This document shows, piece after piece, positions 27,686 to 37,280 of a stretch of 64,000 nucleotides of DNA. Position 1 is the stretch's first letter. The number at the start of each line of letters is the position of its first letter. The translations under genes and the position numbers were made by a program. This stretch comes from an uncultured Mailhella sp. Lineage in GTDB: Bacteria; Desulfobacterota; Desulfovibrionia; Desulfovibrionales; Desulfovibrionaceae. The notes below the pieces were generated by a model. That model had not been told where the DNA came from. It ran no database searches and worked only from the letters and a program-made list of their open reading frames with translations. Location: the NCBI RefSeq assembly GCF_963931295.1, contig NZ_OZ007001.1, forward strand, positions 2,807,001 through 2,871,000, in the 5' to 3' direction.

Positions 27686-29515
27686 ATGAAGAACATGCTG
27701 CCGTATGAGGAATTTTTCAAGGAAAGCAATTTTTCTGTCGCCAGAGCGGAAGAAATCCTGACAGCGGGTTGGACGGCTAAAGGATATCCACCTATTCCTT
27801 TGGATAATATTCCTTGGGAAAATAACGACCCGCTAGACCGCACTCTCGCATTTTTGCTTCATAGCCTCAACATTATTGAAACACTATTACGAGCCTATAG
27901 TCATACGCATGACGTGCGGTTTCTGACTTCCGCCGTGCCGGCAGCTCTTGACTGGTGCCGGCAGTCGGCAAACTCTACCTCTGTTTTTCTCTGGGACGGC
28001 ATGGCGGCCGCGCTTCGTGCTCATCGTCTGGCATTCATTCTGGAGGCGGCAGAAGAGGAATCTCTGTTGCATGCGGAAGAGAAGGAGCTTCTCTGGCAGC
28101 AGCTTTTGCGGCATCGGGTTTTTCTCTCAGATGATGCCAACATCGATTTCCACAATAATCATGGCTATTTCCAGATTGCCTGTCAGATAGCCATGGGGCG
28201 CAGGCTTCAGACGCGGGCGCCGGAAATGCTGGTCTTTATGAAGCAGGGCAAGGCGCGCATGCATGCCATCATACAGCAGCAGTTCACCGGCGAGTATATT
28301 CATAAGGAAAACTCTCCTGCCTATTTCAAACTGGTGTATGAGACTCTGAAAATTATTGTGGAGTCGGGTCTCATGCCAGAGCTGAAAAGCAATCTGCTGC
28401 ACATGGAAGAAGCTCTTTCCTGTTTTGTCATGCCCAATCAACATCTGGCCATGCTGGGAGATACGGATTTTACATCTCTGGCCACGACGATAACGACCGC
28501 GAAGAAACGCTGGCAAACGGAAAGCATGCGGTATGTCGTGAGCGGCGGAAAATGTGGACGAGCCCCAGAAGAGGGGCTGAAAGTCTTTTCCGAAAGCGGG
28601 TACGGGCTGGTGCGTTCTGCAGGAGAGCAGGCAAAAGATTACACCAGGAGCAGCTATCTTCTTTTCAATGCTGCGTTTCATTCCCGTACGCATAAACATG
28701 CCGATGACCTGAGCGTGCTCTGGGCGGATCGGGGCGTCAATATTCTTGTGGATGCCGGTAGGTACGGCTATGTGGGAAAAACGGTACAGGGGGATCCGTT
28801 GTGGAATGATGGCTTCTGGTACTCTGATTCCCGCAGAGTGTACTGCGAGTCCACACATGCTCATAATACGTTGCAGATAGATGGAAAAAATACGGAACGT
28901 CGGGGTGTCAGGCTATATGGAAGCGCACTGAAAAGCTGGGGGAAAACGGACAACGGCGTGTATTGGATGGAAGCGGCATGTAAACGCTTCAAAAGCATAC
29001 ATCATGCGAGAATACTTTTTTTCATGCCTGAAAGTTGGCTTGTGGTATTTGACTGGTTTTATGACAATAATAAACAGGAACATACGGCACGTCAGTGGTT
29101 TCACTTCGCCCCGGATATAGACCTTATTCGCATGAGTCCCGGCTATGTGGCCTTCCTTCCTCGTGTGGAACTTCCGCTGAAGGTCTCCCCTCTGCTCAGT
29201 GATATGCAAACCTCGCCCTGCATGCTGGGACAGGGGGAGGCCGAGCAGGGCTGGTTTTCTCCTTCTGAACTTCAGTTCATCCCCAATTATGCCATAGGAT
29301 TGGAAACTTCCGGAGCCGCCGGTTCACTGGCAACCGTATTCACATTTTCTGATACGCTCGTGAGCAATACTGAATTTTCCAAGGTCAATATTTCAGGTAG
29401 AAACGGCCAGTTCCGCTGGAAGGATGATACTGGAACGCATACACTGCGTTTCCGGCGTCAGCAATCCGGTACAGAAGTGGAATATTCCGGCACGGAAGCC
29501 CGGAAAGAAGACTGA
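27686..29515 (+). CDS. heparinase II/III-like protein, paralogue of the preceding C-terminal domain
   Basis: 609 residues with the same heparinase-like layout as the C-terminal two thirds of the upstream protein: FHNNHGYFQIACQIAMGRR (about 155), YIHKENSPAYF, FHSRTHKHADD (about 330), GRYGYVGKT and ESTHAHNTLQIDGKN. It lacks the hydrolase domain and a signal peptide. The pair clearly arose by tandem duplication. The ATG at 27695 has a better spaced AGGG site than 27686, so the start may be three codons later. The substrate is presumably the uronic-acid-containing capsule polymer, since the polysaccharide lyases of this fold cleave uronates. Confidence 0.78.
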   Translation: MKNMLPYEEFFKESNFSVARAEEILTAGWTAKGYPPIPLDNIPWENNDPLDRTLAFLLHSLNIIETLLRAYSHTHDVRFLTSAVPAALDWCRQSANSTSVFLWDGMAAALRAHRLAFILEAAEEESLLHAEEKELLWQQLLRHRVFLSDDANIDFHNNHGYFQIACQIAMGRRLQTRAPEMLVFMKQGKARMHAIIQQQFTGEYIHKENSPAYFKLVYETLKIIVESGLMPELKSNLLHMEEALSCFVMPNQHLAMLGDTDFTSLATTITTAKKRWQTESMRYVVSGGKCGRAPEEGLKVFSESGYGLVRSAGEQAKDYTRSSYLLFNAAFHSRTHKHADDLSVLWADRGVNILVDAGRYGYVGKTVQGDPLWNDGFWYSDSRRVYCESTHAHNTLQIDGKNTERRGVRLYGSALKSWGKTDNGVYWMEAACKRFKSIHHARILFFMPESWLVVFDWFYDNNKQEHTARQWFHFAPDIDLIRMSPGYVAFLPRVELPLKVSPLLSDMQTSPCMLGQGEAEQGWFSPSELQFIPNYAIGLETSGAAGSLATVFTFSDTLVSNTEFSKVNISGRNGQFRWKDDTGTHTLRFRRQQSGTEVEYSGTEARKED

Positions 29516-29535
29516 CGGCAGGTTTTCTCATTTAT

Positions 29536-30510
29536 ATGACGTACTGTACTGTTGTTGATAATGTAACGGCGCCCTGCATCGGAGGGCTCCCGCTTCATGC
29601 TCTTTTCGGCGCTCTTCAGCTCCGTCTGTTCCGGCCAGACCTGCTTTTTGTGGAGTCGGCCTGGCAGGGATGGCATAACAGTTGGAAGTACAGGATTGCG
29701 GCATATCCCGATCATCCAGAGCGCAACAATCATTTGCTGTTGCGCCTTCTGGAATACGCTCGAAAAAGGCATATACCTACAGTATTCTGGGATAAGGAGG
29801 GGCTGGTTCACTTCGACCGGTTCATTGATTCGGCGAGACACTTTGATCATGTGTTCACCGTGGATGCCGACACCATCCCCAGGTATAAGAAGGTGATGGG
29901 GGAGAACGCTTCCGTACATGTGCTGCCCTTTGCCGTCCAGCCCCGGTTCCATTTTTTTGATGGATTCCATTTCAAATATAATACGGCGTGTTTTGTGGGC
30001 AGTTACAGTACACATATCCATCCGCGGAGGAGAGCTTGGCAGGAAATGCTGTTCCGCGCAGCTTTGGACAGCAGATTGGGATTGCATATCTTCGACCGCA
30101 ATTCAGAGCGAAGGTCATCTATTTATCGATATCCTGCATGGGACGGCATGCAGATACATCCTTCTGTTTCCAATGCAGGAACGGCACAGGTATACAAGGA
30201 TTATCTTGTCTCTTTAAACGTCAATACCAACGAGAACAGTCCTACCATGGTTTCACGCAGGCTGGTGGAAGTGCTGGCCTGCGGCGGGATTGCCGTGACG
30301 ACGCCGGCTCCTTCTGTGGGAGAATTCAATGAGTTCTGTTATATTGTACATAACCGTGATGAGATGGTGGAATTGTTTAATCGATTGAAGCATGGCCCCT
30401 CCAGAGAGGATCTGGAACGTGCCAGAGCTGGTGCGGAATATATAGTCATACACCACACTTGGAAACAGCGCCTGAAATTTATTGCAGACGTTGTGGGTGT
30501 CAACATATAG
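29536..30510 (+). CDS. CgeB-like glycosyltransferase
   Basis: 324 residues of the CgeB/YkvP type of GT-B transferases. LFVESAWQGWHNSW and VFWDKEGLVHFDRFI form the N-terminal half; YLVSLNVNTNENSPTMVSRRLVEVLACGGIAVTTPAP is the C-terminal nucleotide-sugar region with the family's R-x-x-E-x-x-A-C-G pattern. It is cytoplasmic. It probably adds one sugar of the capsule repeat or primer; donor and acceptor are unknown. It lies 20 bases after the heparinase gene and 20 before glmS. Confidence 0.7.
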   Translation: MTYCTVVDNVTAPCIGGLPLHALFGALQLRLFRPDLLFVESAWQGWHNSWKYRIAAYPDHPERNNHLLLRLLEYARKRHIPTVFWDKEGLVHFDRFIDSARHFDHVFTVDADTIPRYKKVMGENASVHVLPFAVQPRFHFFDGFHFKYNTACFVGSYSTHIHPRRRAWQEMLFRAALDSRLGLHIFDRNSERRSSIYRYPAWDGMQIHPSVSNAGTAQVYKDYLVSLNVNTNENSPTMVSRRLVEVLACGGIAVTTPAPSVGEFNEFCYIVHNRDEMVELFNRLKHGPSREDLERARAGAEYIVIHHTWKQRLKFIADVVGVNI

Positions 30511-30530
30511 TATTTTTGGAGAGCACTTTT

Positions 30531-32369
30531 ATGTGCGGAATCATTGGTTACAGCGGATATCGTCCTGCCGTTTCCCTTCTTGTGGAAGGGCTGCATCGTC
30601 TGGAATACCGAGGCTACGATTCTTCGGGGGTGGCTTTCGAGCAGGCGGGACGCATCTATGTGGTGAAGGCTGAGGGAAAGCTGGCAGCACTGGAAGCCAG
30701 GCTGAAAAATATATCCCATCTTCAGGCCACGTCCGGCATCGGTCACACGCGCTGGGCCACGCACGGCCTGCCCGTGGAGAAGAATGCTCATCCGCATCTT
30801 TCGCAGGATGGCGACATTGCCATCATCCATAACGGCATCATTGAGAACTTTCAGGAACTTAAGAATGAGCTCTCCGTCAGGGGGCACACCTTCCTTTCCG
30901 ACACCGACACCGAAGTGCTGGCTCATCTCATCGGCGAGGAGCGCAAGAGCGCGCCGAGCCTTTGCGAGGCCTTTGCCCGCGCGCTGCGCCGCGCGCACGG
31001 CGCCTACGCCGTGGTCATGATGGGCGTGGAGGAGCCGGGCGTCATCTACGCCGCGCGCATGGCCGCGCCTCTGCTCATGGGCGTGGGCGTGGGCGAATGC
31101 TTCGTGGCTTCCGACATTCCGGCCTTTCTGCCCTACACCCGCGAAGTGGTGTTTCTGGAAGACGGCGAAGTGGCCCGCATCGAGGGCGCGAAATGGCAGG
31201 TGTTTTCGCTGGCCGATCTTTCGCCCGTGAAAAAGAGCGTGAGCCATGTGCCGTGGGACATGCAGGCCGCGGCCAAGGGTGGCTACAAGCACTTCATGCT
31301 CAAGGAGATCATGGAGCAGCCGCGCGTGATCACCGACTGCCTCACCGGCCGCGTGATGGAAGGGAGCGACGGCGCGCTTTCCGTGCACCTTCAGGAGCTC
31401 GACGACATTCCCGTGCCCACGCGTCTGCACATTGTGGCCTGCGGCACGTCGTACAACGCGGGTCTCTGGGGACAGCAGCTTCTGGAAAACGTGGGCGGCA
31501 TTCCCACGGATCTCGACATCGCCTCGGAGTTCCGCTATCGCGATCCCATTCTGCTGCCGGGCGAAGCGGTGATGGTCATCAGCCAGTCCGGCGAAACGGC
31601 GGACACGCTGGCCGCGCTGCGTCTTGCCAAAGAAAAGGGCTGCCGGGTGATCGGTCTTTGCAACGTGGTGGGCTCGTCCATTGCGCGCGAGGCGGACGTG
31701 GTGCTCTACACGCAGGCCGGGCCTGAAATCAGCGTGGCGTCCACCAAGGCCATGTGCAGTCAGATGGTGCTGCTGGCGCTCATGGCGCTCTACTATGGAC
31801 AGCGCCGCACGCCGGCCGTGTTTGAAAGGGAGCTTCTTGTGGCGCTGCACGCGCTGCCGGAAAAGCTTTCGGCCGCGCTTCCGGCCATGCAGGAGCGGGC
31901 AGAGCAGCTTGCCCTGCGCTTTGCCTCTTCGCGCAGCTTCTTCTATCTCGGTCGCGGGCAATATAATGCGCTGGCGCTGGAAGGCGCGCTTAAGCTCAAG
32001 GAGCTTTCCTACATCCACGCCGAAGGCTACGCCGCAGGAGAAATGAAACACGGCCCCATTGCACTCATCGACCCGCAGTTCCCCACGTTTGCGCTGGCGC
32101 TGGATGATGTGTCCTTTCCTAAAGTGAAATCCAATATTCAGGAAGTACTGGCACGGCAGGGGCGCGTTATTGCGCTGGTGCAGGAAGAAGGCAGTTCCCT
32201 GTCGACTCTTGGTGTGGAAGAGATATGGCGTCTTCCTTCTGCGTCACCCATCATGTCCGGTTTTCTGGCTTTGCCAGCACTTCAACTTTTCAGCTACTAC
32301 ATGGCTGATGAACTGGGCAGGGATGTGGACCAGCCGCGCAATCTGGCCAAAAGCGTGACGGTCGAGTAG
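30531..32369 (+). CDS. glmS: glutamine-fructose-6-phosphate aminotransferase
   Basis: 612 residues, full length. MCGIIGYSG gives the N-terminal nucleophile Cys2 of the class II glutaminase, with RLEYRGYDSSG, GHTRWATHG and HNGIIENF. Two SIS domains follow (VACGTSYNAG, SQSGETADTLAALR), and the C-terminus is PRNLAKSVTVE. It makes glucosamine 6-phosphate, the first step to UDP-GlcNAc, thus feeding WecB. A second housekeeping copy elsewhere in the genome is likely. GC content is mosaic: about 53% at the 5' end, over 70% around 31000, about 45% near 32100. Confidence 0.95.
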   Translation: MCGIIGYSGYRPAVSLLVEGLHRLEYRGYDSSGVAFEQAGRIYVVKAEGKLAALEARLKNISHLQATSGIGHTRWATHGLPVEKNAHPHLSQDGDIAIIHNGIIENFQELKNELSVRGHTFLSDTDTEVLAHLIGEERKSAPSLCEAFARALRRAHGAYAVVMMGVEEPGVIYAARMAAPLLMGVGVGECFVASDIPAFLPYTREVVFLEDGEVARIEGAKWQVFSLADLSPVKKSVSHVPWDMQAAAKGGYKHFMLKEIMEQPRVITDCLTGRVMEGSDGALSVHLQELDDIPVPTRLHIVACGTSYNAGLWGQQLLENVGGIPTDLDIASEFRYRDPILLPGEAVMVISQSGETADTLAALRLAKEKGCRVIGLCNVVGSSIAREADVVLYTQAGPEISVASTKAMCSQMVLLALMALYYGQRRTPAVFERELLVALHALPEKLSAALPAMQERAEQLALRFASSRSFFYLGRGQYNALALEGALKLKELSYIHAEGYAAGEMKHGPIALIDPQFPTFALALDDVSFPKVKSNIQEVLARQGRVIALVQEEGSSLSTLGVEEIWRLPSASPIMSGFLALPALQLFSYYMADELGRDVDQPRNLAKSVTVE

Positions 32370-32373
32370 TTTC

Positions 32374-34455
32374 ATGTTCATTACTTTAACTCCTCGGATT
32401 GCAAGGATTCCATATATTACGTCTTTTCTTGGCACCAGGATAAGTGTCTCATGGCTGGGTAAAAAAGATGCTGCAGGAGTAGTGGGCTGGGGACACAAAA
32501 ACACGGCGATGAGGGCACGGCGATATGCGGCAAGGCATCATCTTCCGTACATTGCCGTGGAGGACGGATTTCTGCGTTCTCTAGGGCTTGGTTGTCAAGG
32601 AGCGGCTCCGCTTTCTCTGGTAGTGGACTACACAGGTATTTACTATGACGCTACAGGCCCTTCAGACCTTGAAAACCTTTTAAATTCCGAGGGATGGCAG
32701 ACGCCGGAGATTATGACTTCGGCAGACAGGGCGCTTGCTGCCATTATTCGCCATGGTCTCAGCAAGTATAATCATGCGCCGGATGCTGTACCTGGTTTTC
32801 TGGAAGAGAAGGCCAGGTACTCGAGTTTTTCAGAAATGGCGGATGCTCTGCGCGTGCTCATCATCGACCAGACTGTGGGGGATGCTTCGGTGACTCTCGG
32901 CATGGCGGACGCCTCGTCTTTTACTGCTATGCTGGATGATGCGAAGCAGCGATTTCCCCGTGCGCAGCTTTATGTGAAGACGCATCCCGATGTGCTGGCC
33001 GGAAAGAAAAAAGGATATCTTACCGAGGAGGCGAAGCGCTGCGGTGCCGAGCTGATTGCGGAAGATGTTGCTCCGCTCTCTCTCCTTGCGCAGGCGGACG
33101 TAGTGTATTGCGTTACTTCGCAGATGGGCTTTGAGGCTCTCATGCTGGGAAAGAGGGTGTACTGTTTCGGTATGCCGTTTTATGCGAACTGGGGGGTCAC
33201 ACATGATGCCTTGTCCTGTCCGCGCCGGATAAAAAAGCGTACATTTTTGGAAGTGTTTGCGGCAGCATACCTGCTTTACGCCCGATATGTGAATCCCGTC
33301 ACCGGGGAGCGATGTGACATTCATGACGCCATTGCCCGGCTTGCCGTGCAGCGGGAGAAGAACGAGAAGAACCGCGGATTTCACGCCTGCTTCGGGTATT
33401 CTCGCTGGAAGCATCCGCACGCTCGGGCCTTTTTGCAGAGCACCGGGGCTTCCTTCGGATTTTTCAAATACTTCTTCGGTAAGCAGGGGGCCGTTGCCAG
33501 TGCCGTCAAGCACGGAGGGGACGTAGTGGCATGGTCGTCCAAATGCGTGGGCGGAACACTGGAAGAGTGCTGTCGTGAAGCGGGAGTGCCTCTGGTGCGC
33601 ATGGAGGACGGATTCATACGCTCCGTGGGGCTTGGTTCGAACTTTCAGTGGCCGTACTCTCTGGTGCTTGACAGGCAGGGAATCTATTACGACCCCACAC
33701 AGACGAGCGACCTTGAAACCATCCTTCAGCAACTACCGCAGCGTGTGGACCATGATGAGCTGTGCCGCAGGGCCCGGGCGCTTCGCGAGTTCATCGTTCA
33801 GAAGGGATTGACCAAGTATAATGTGGGACAGAGCGAGTTTTCCCGTCACTGGCCTTCCGACCGCCGGGTGCTGTTGGTGCCCGGTCAGGTGGAGGATGAT
33901 GCCTCGGTGCGGCTCGGCGGTTGTGGTCTTGCTGGCAACCTTGCACTTCTTTGGGAAGTGCGCCGCCGAAATCCCGACGCCTTCATCATCTACAAGCCCC
34001 ACCCGGACGTGGAGGTCGGAAACCGTAAGGGAAATATGGCCGATGCCGAGACTCTGCGTGTGGCGGACGAAATCGTGCGCGACGTGCGCATGGACGTGCT
34101 GCTCGGCATGGTGGACGAAGTGCATACGCTCACTTCCCTGACCGGTTTCGAGGCTCTCCTGCGCGGGGTGAAGGTGTGTGCCTACGGTGGCCCCTTCTAC
34201 GCGGGCTGGGGGCTTACGGAAGATTATGCCGTTGAGCGTTCCTTTCTGGGCCGGCGTACGGCGCGCCTGACTCTGGACGAGCTCACAGCCGGCGTCCTCC
34301 TGCTGTATCCGAGTTATTACGACTGGCAAACGGCGGGCTTCTGCACGGCGGAGGACGTGTGCAGCCGTCTGCTCCAGGACGGCGGGCAGATGAAGGGCAA
34401 GTATCTTGTGCGCGTGTTTGCTGCCCTTCGTGCTTTGGTAAGAAAGGTGTTCTGA
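32374..34455 (+). CDS. kpsC: capsule beta-Kdo transferase KpsC
   Basis: 693 residues in two similar halves, as in KpsC, which alternates two Kdo transferase activities to build the poly-Kdo linker on lipid. The halves carry VEDGFLRSLGLG / MEDGFIRSVGLG, YVKTHPDVLAG / IYKPHPDVEVG, and GFEALMLGKRVYCFGMPFYANWG / GFEALLRGVKVCAYGGPFYAGWG (each shown in part). It acts at the inner face of the membrane. It lies four bases after glmS and ahead of kpsS. Confidence 0.9.
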   Translation: MFITLTPRIARIPYITSFLGTRISVSWLGKKDAAGVVGWGHKNTAMRARRYAARHHLPYIAVEDGFLRSLGLGCQGAAPLSLVVDYTGIYYDATGPSDLENLLNSEGWQTPEIMTSADRALAAIIRHGLSKYNHAPDAVPGFLEEKARYSSFSEMADALRVLIIDQTVGDASVTLGMADASSFTAMLDDAKQRFPRAQLYVKTHPDVLAGKKKGYLTEEAKRCGAELIAEDVAPLSLLAQADVVYCVTSQMGFEALMLGKRVYCFGMPFYANWGVTHDALSCPRRIKKRTFLEVFAAAYLLYARYVNPVTGERCDIHDAIARLAVQREKNEKNRGFHACFGYSRWKHPHARAFLQSTGASFGFFKYFFGKQGAVASAVKHGGDVVAWSSKCVGGTLEECCREAGVPLVRMEDGFIRSVGLGSNFQWPYSLVLDRQGIYYDPTQTSDLETILQQLPQRVDHDELCRRARALREFIVQKGLTKYNVGQSEFSRHWPSDRRVLLVPGQVEDDASVRLGGCGLAGNLALLWEVRRRNPDAFIIYKPHPDVEVGNRKGNMADAETLRVADEIVRDVRMDVLLGMVDEVHTLTSLTGFEALLRGVKVCAYGGPFYAGWGLTEDYAVERSFLGRRTARLTLDELTAGVLLLYPSYYDWQTAGFCTAEDVCSRLLQDGGQMKGKYLVRVFAALRALVRKVF

Positions 34456-34456
34456 T

Positions 34457-35683
34457 ATGGCGAGTTTCCTTTTCCTCCAGGGGCCGCATGGACCGTTTTT
34501 CCGGCTTCTCGGTGAGGAGCTGCAATCCCGCGGGCATGAGGTGACGCGGGTGAACCTGTGTGGCGGCGATGTTCTGGACTGGCCGCGTGGATCGCTTTGC
34601 TATCACGGCCGCACGTCGGACTGGAGCGCCTGGGTGCACAGACTCATGATGCGGCGGAACGTGACGGATCTTCTGGTCTTCGGCGACTGGCGGCCGCATC
34701 ACCGCGAGGCTGTGCACATTGCGCGGCTGAACGGCATACGGGTGTGGGCCTTTGATGAGGGGTATCTGCGTCCTCACTGGATAACCATGGAGCAGGGGGG
34801 AGTGAACGGCAATTCCACGCTGCCGCATACCCCGGAAGAGGTGCGGGCGGAAAGTCGCCGCTATGTCGAGCTGTCACGCCCCGAGTCGTCGCCCAATCCC
34901 ATTGCGCGCCGTCAGCTTCAGGCCGTGCTTTATGCCGGGGCCTCCATCCTGTCCATGCCGTTTTTCCCGTTTTATCGTACGCATCGCCCGTACGGCCATT
35001 TAAAGGAGCTCTTCAGCGGCTGGGTGCCGCACTTCTTCACGCGTCGCCATCGCATGAAGCTGTCGGCAAAGGCGTTGTCCCATCTCAATGATGCGCCGTT
35101 CTTTCTTTTTCCGCTTCAGCTTGATTCCGATTCACAGGTACGGCGTTATTCGCCCTTCAGTGGCATGAAGGAGGCCATCGCATGGGTCATGACCTCGTTT
35201 GCCCAGCACTCGCCGCAGGAAACGCACCTTGTTATCCGCAATCACCCACTGGACAGCGGCCTCATTCGTTATGATCGATTCATCCGCCGCTTCAGTGAGG
35301 CCTGCGGTATAAAAGATCGTGTACTTTTTGTGGAAAGCGGCAATGGATTGGACATGATACGCAAAAGCCGGGCCGTGGTGCTTTTGAACAGCACCATGGG
35401 CATGCAGGCTCTGGAACAGGGCAAGGCAGTGTACTGCGTGGGCAAGTCTATTTATGCCATGCCGGGCCTTGCTCAAAGTGAGAAGGAATGCAGTCTTTCC
35501 CGGTTTTGGACGGAGTATCACGGACCGGATTCCGGGCTGTTACATGATTTTGAAAAGCTGCTTTTGAACCGTGCTCTTGTGAACGGAAATTTCTACTTCG
35601 GCAGGGGGCTTGAGCTGGCCGTTAAAGGCTGTGCCGACAGACTGGACACTATGTCGCCTCATCGCGACATGCTGCCGAAATAA
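34457..35683 (+). CDS. kpsS: capsule Kdo transferase KpsS
   Basis: 408 residues matching KpsS, which adds the first Kdo to phosphatidylglycerol to start the capsule linker. FLFLQGPHGPFFRLLG opens the protein; GDWRPHHREAVHIA, VWAFDEGYLRPHWIT and VRNHPLDSG-like IRNHPLDSG followed by LLNSTMGMQALEQGKAVYC are family features. It starts one base after the kpsC stop codon. It is the last clear capsule gene of the + strand run. Confidence 0.9.
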   Translation: MASFLFLQGPHGPFFRLLGEELQSRGHEVTRVNLCGGDVLDWPRGSLCYHGRTSDWSAWVHRLMMRRNVTDLLVFGDWRPHHREAVHIARLNGIRVWAFDEGYLRPHWITMEQGGVNGNSTLPHTPEEVRAESRRYVELSRPESSPNPIARRQLQAVLYAGASILSMPFFPFYRTHRPYGHLKELFSGWVPHFFTRRHRMKLSAKALSHLNDAPFFLFPLQLDSDSQVRRYSPFSGMKEAIAWVMTSFAQHSPQETHLVIRNHPLDSGLIRYDRFIRRFSEACGIKDRVLFVESGNGLDMIRKSRAVVLLNSTMGMQALEQGKAVYCVGKSIYAMPGLAQSEKECSLSRFWTEYHGPDSGLLHDFEKLLLNRALVNGNFYFGRGLELAVKGCADRLDTMSPHRDMLPK

Positions 35684-35769
35684 TACTCTGGCGAGTGTTC
35701 TGCCGAGAAAAGACACTCTCTGCCCTTCATGTCCGGGGCAGGTAAACCTTCAACACGAGGAGACTCATT

Positions 35770-36477
35770 ATGAAAAAGTTCTGTTTGAGTGCCATCCTGG
35801 CCGCTGTTCTTATGTTGCCCTGTGCACAGGCCGCGTCCGCTGCTGAAGATGCCATGGGCGTGTATGTTGCCCCCCGAGTCATGCTGAACGTTCAGCACTT
35901 CCGAGGCAACGTGTACGGTGATCAGGGCCTTGCCTACAGCCATTCCACGCACGACGTGAGTGTGGGCGGAGGTCTGGCCGTGGGGTACGACTTCAGCCGC
36001 AACTTCGACATGCCTTTCCGTATGGAACTCGAATACGCCGCCTACGGCTCCGTGTCCGACGACTTCCATGAAGACGGCCATGCGTCCGCCATTGAGATGG
36101 AAGAAAGCCTGCAGACCGTGCTGTTCAATGTGTACTGGGATCTGCATGACCTCACCTTCTATCAGGTCACTCCCTATGTGACCGCCGGTGCCGGTATGGG
36201 GATTCTGAAGAGCAAGTACAGCTGGAACAACGGCGTGGAGAACTACGGCGGCGGTGCGAGCGACACCAAGGCCGTGTTTGCCGGTCAGATCGGCCTCGGC
36301 TTCTCCTACGCCGTCAACGACACCTTTGCCGTTGATCTCGGCTACCGTTTCCTCATGATGGGCGATGGTTTTGCCCGCGGCAGTCTCTCCGATGCTTCGC
36401 AGAGCATCTGTGCCAACCTGAATACCGACCGCAACTTCGCTCATATGGTGAGCCTGGGCCTGCGCGCCACCTTCTAA
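35770..36477 (+). CDS. outer-membrane beta-barrel protein
   Basis: 235 residues with a signal peptide ending near ASAAEDAMG. The rest is a series of alternating-pattern strands (MGVYVAPRVMLNVQ, VGGGLAVGYDFS, PFRMELEYAAYG, TPYVTAGAGMGIL, FAGQIGLGFSYAV, VDLGYRF) ending in LGLRATF, with the C-terminal Phe used by BamA. This is the small Opa/OmpW-like eight-strand class. A GAGGAG site precedes the ATG. No function can be assigned; it follows the capsule operon by 86 bases and may be co-transcribed or separately controlled. Confidence 0.8.
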   Translation: MKKFCLSAILAAVLMLPCAQAASAAEDAMGVYVAPRVMLNVQHFRGNVYGDQGLAYSHSTHDVSVGGGLAVGYDFSRNFDMPFRMELEYAAYGSVSDDFHEDGHASAIEMEESLQTVLFNVYWDLHDLTFYQVTPYVTAGAGMGILKSKYSWNNGVENYGGGASDTKAVFAGQIGLGFSYAVNDTFAVDLGYRFLMMGDGFARGSLSDASQSICANLNTDRNFAHMVSLGLRATF

Positions 36478-36492
36478 CTTCTTTGGACAGGT

Positions 36493-36536
36493 AGCCTCCG
36501 GATATGCGTTTTCTGCTTGTCTGGGGGCTTTATTAT
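36493..36536 (+). terminator. terminator after the barrel protein gene
   Basis: Stem AGCCTCCGGA / TCTGGGGGCT (ten pairs with two G-U) around a 17-base loop, followed by TTATTATTTTA. It ends the + strand capsule-side transcription. Confidence 0.6.
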
Positions 36537-37021
36537 TTTAATGCAATTGATCTATATTGTAATCCATTTGCTTATCCATTTCAGTATATTATTGTAGTGT
36601 TGAGTACTTTGACAACCTTATGGCTGTGTCGAGAATTATTATTCTCTTGATATGAACGATCACATAGAGCTGTGCTAAAGAGAGGTCAATCATGCGATCG
36701 AATTCATGTTTGTTCATATCCGACCGTGGTCGCCGCAGAGCGATGTCGGTCAGCGACAAAAAAGGGAAACACAATCTGGCAGTCGCGCACAAGTTTGTGC
36801 CGAACCTGGGGTGGCGTAATAGAAGACAGCCTTAAAAGATTTCCTCCCCCAGGTCGCTGCCTCGGTCTGTGTAGGGTAAAAAGTAGTTTTCTCCAAAAAA
36901 CTGACAGTCTGGGATCTGGGCAGACCGTTTTGATGCTTTCAAGGCTGTCGTTTTCTGTTCGTCTACCAGGGGGACCTTTCTACTGTTTTTGCCTTCCTTG
37001 TGATATATGGCGTGATATACG
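36537..37021. other. gene-free stretch with several hairpins
   Basis: No supported gene; the longest frames have no family features. Short perfect inverted repeats occur: GCACAAGTTTGTGC (36787-36800), ACCTGGGG/CCCCAGGT (36804-36811 with 36847-36854) and CGGTCTG/CAGACCG further on. It may hold the decayed end of an element or a structured transcript. Confidence 0.4.
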
Positions 37022-37055
37022 AAAAAAGCACTTATGAAGTTATCCTCATAAGTGC
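37022..37055 (-). terminator. Rho-independent terminator of tRNA-Arg
   Basis: Perfect ten-base stem GCACTTATGA / TCATAAGTGC with an eight-base loop, then six T on the - strand, beginning 11 bases past the tRNA CCA end. Confidence 0.9.
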
Positions 37056-37065
37056 CTGAAATTTA

Positions 37066-37142
<77 letters not shown>

Positions 37143-37280
37143 ACGAAAAGAAAGATTAGCCCTTGGGTACGAGACTGTCAAGGGTGGAAAAAGCACGAGC
37201 TGACAAGACGGCGTCATGACGCGCTACGTCGTCCGGCATAGGCGGCCGCTGCTTCATGTGCTGCACAACACCGCGTCGGC

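Noticed and set aside
32374..34455. Internal duplication of kpsC as a novel fusion
   Set aside because: Two similar halves are the normal architecture of KpsC.
36672..37037. 121-residue frame near the tRNA
   Set aside because: It has no ribosome site or family feature and runs into the tRNA terminator hairpin.
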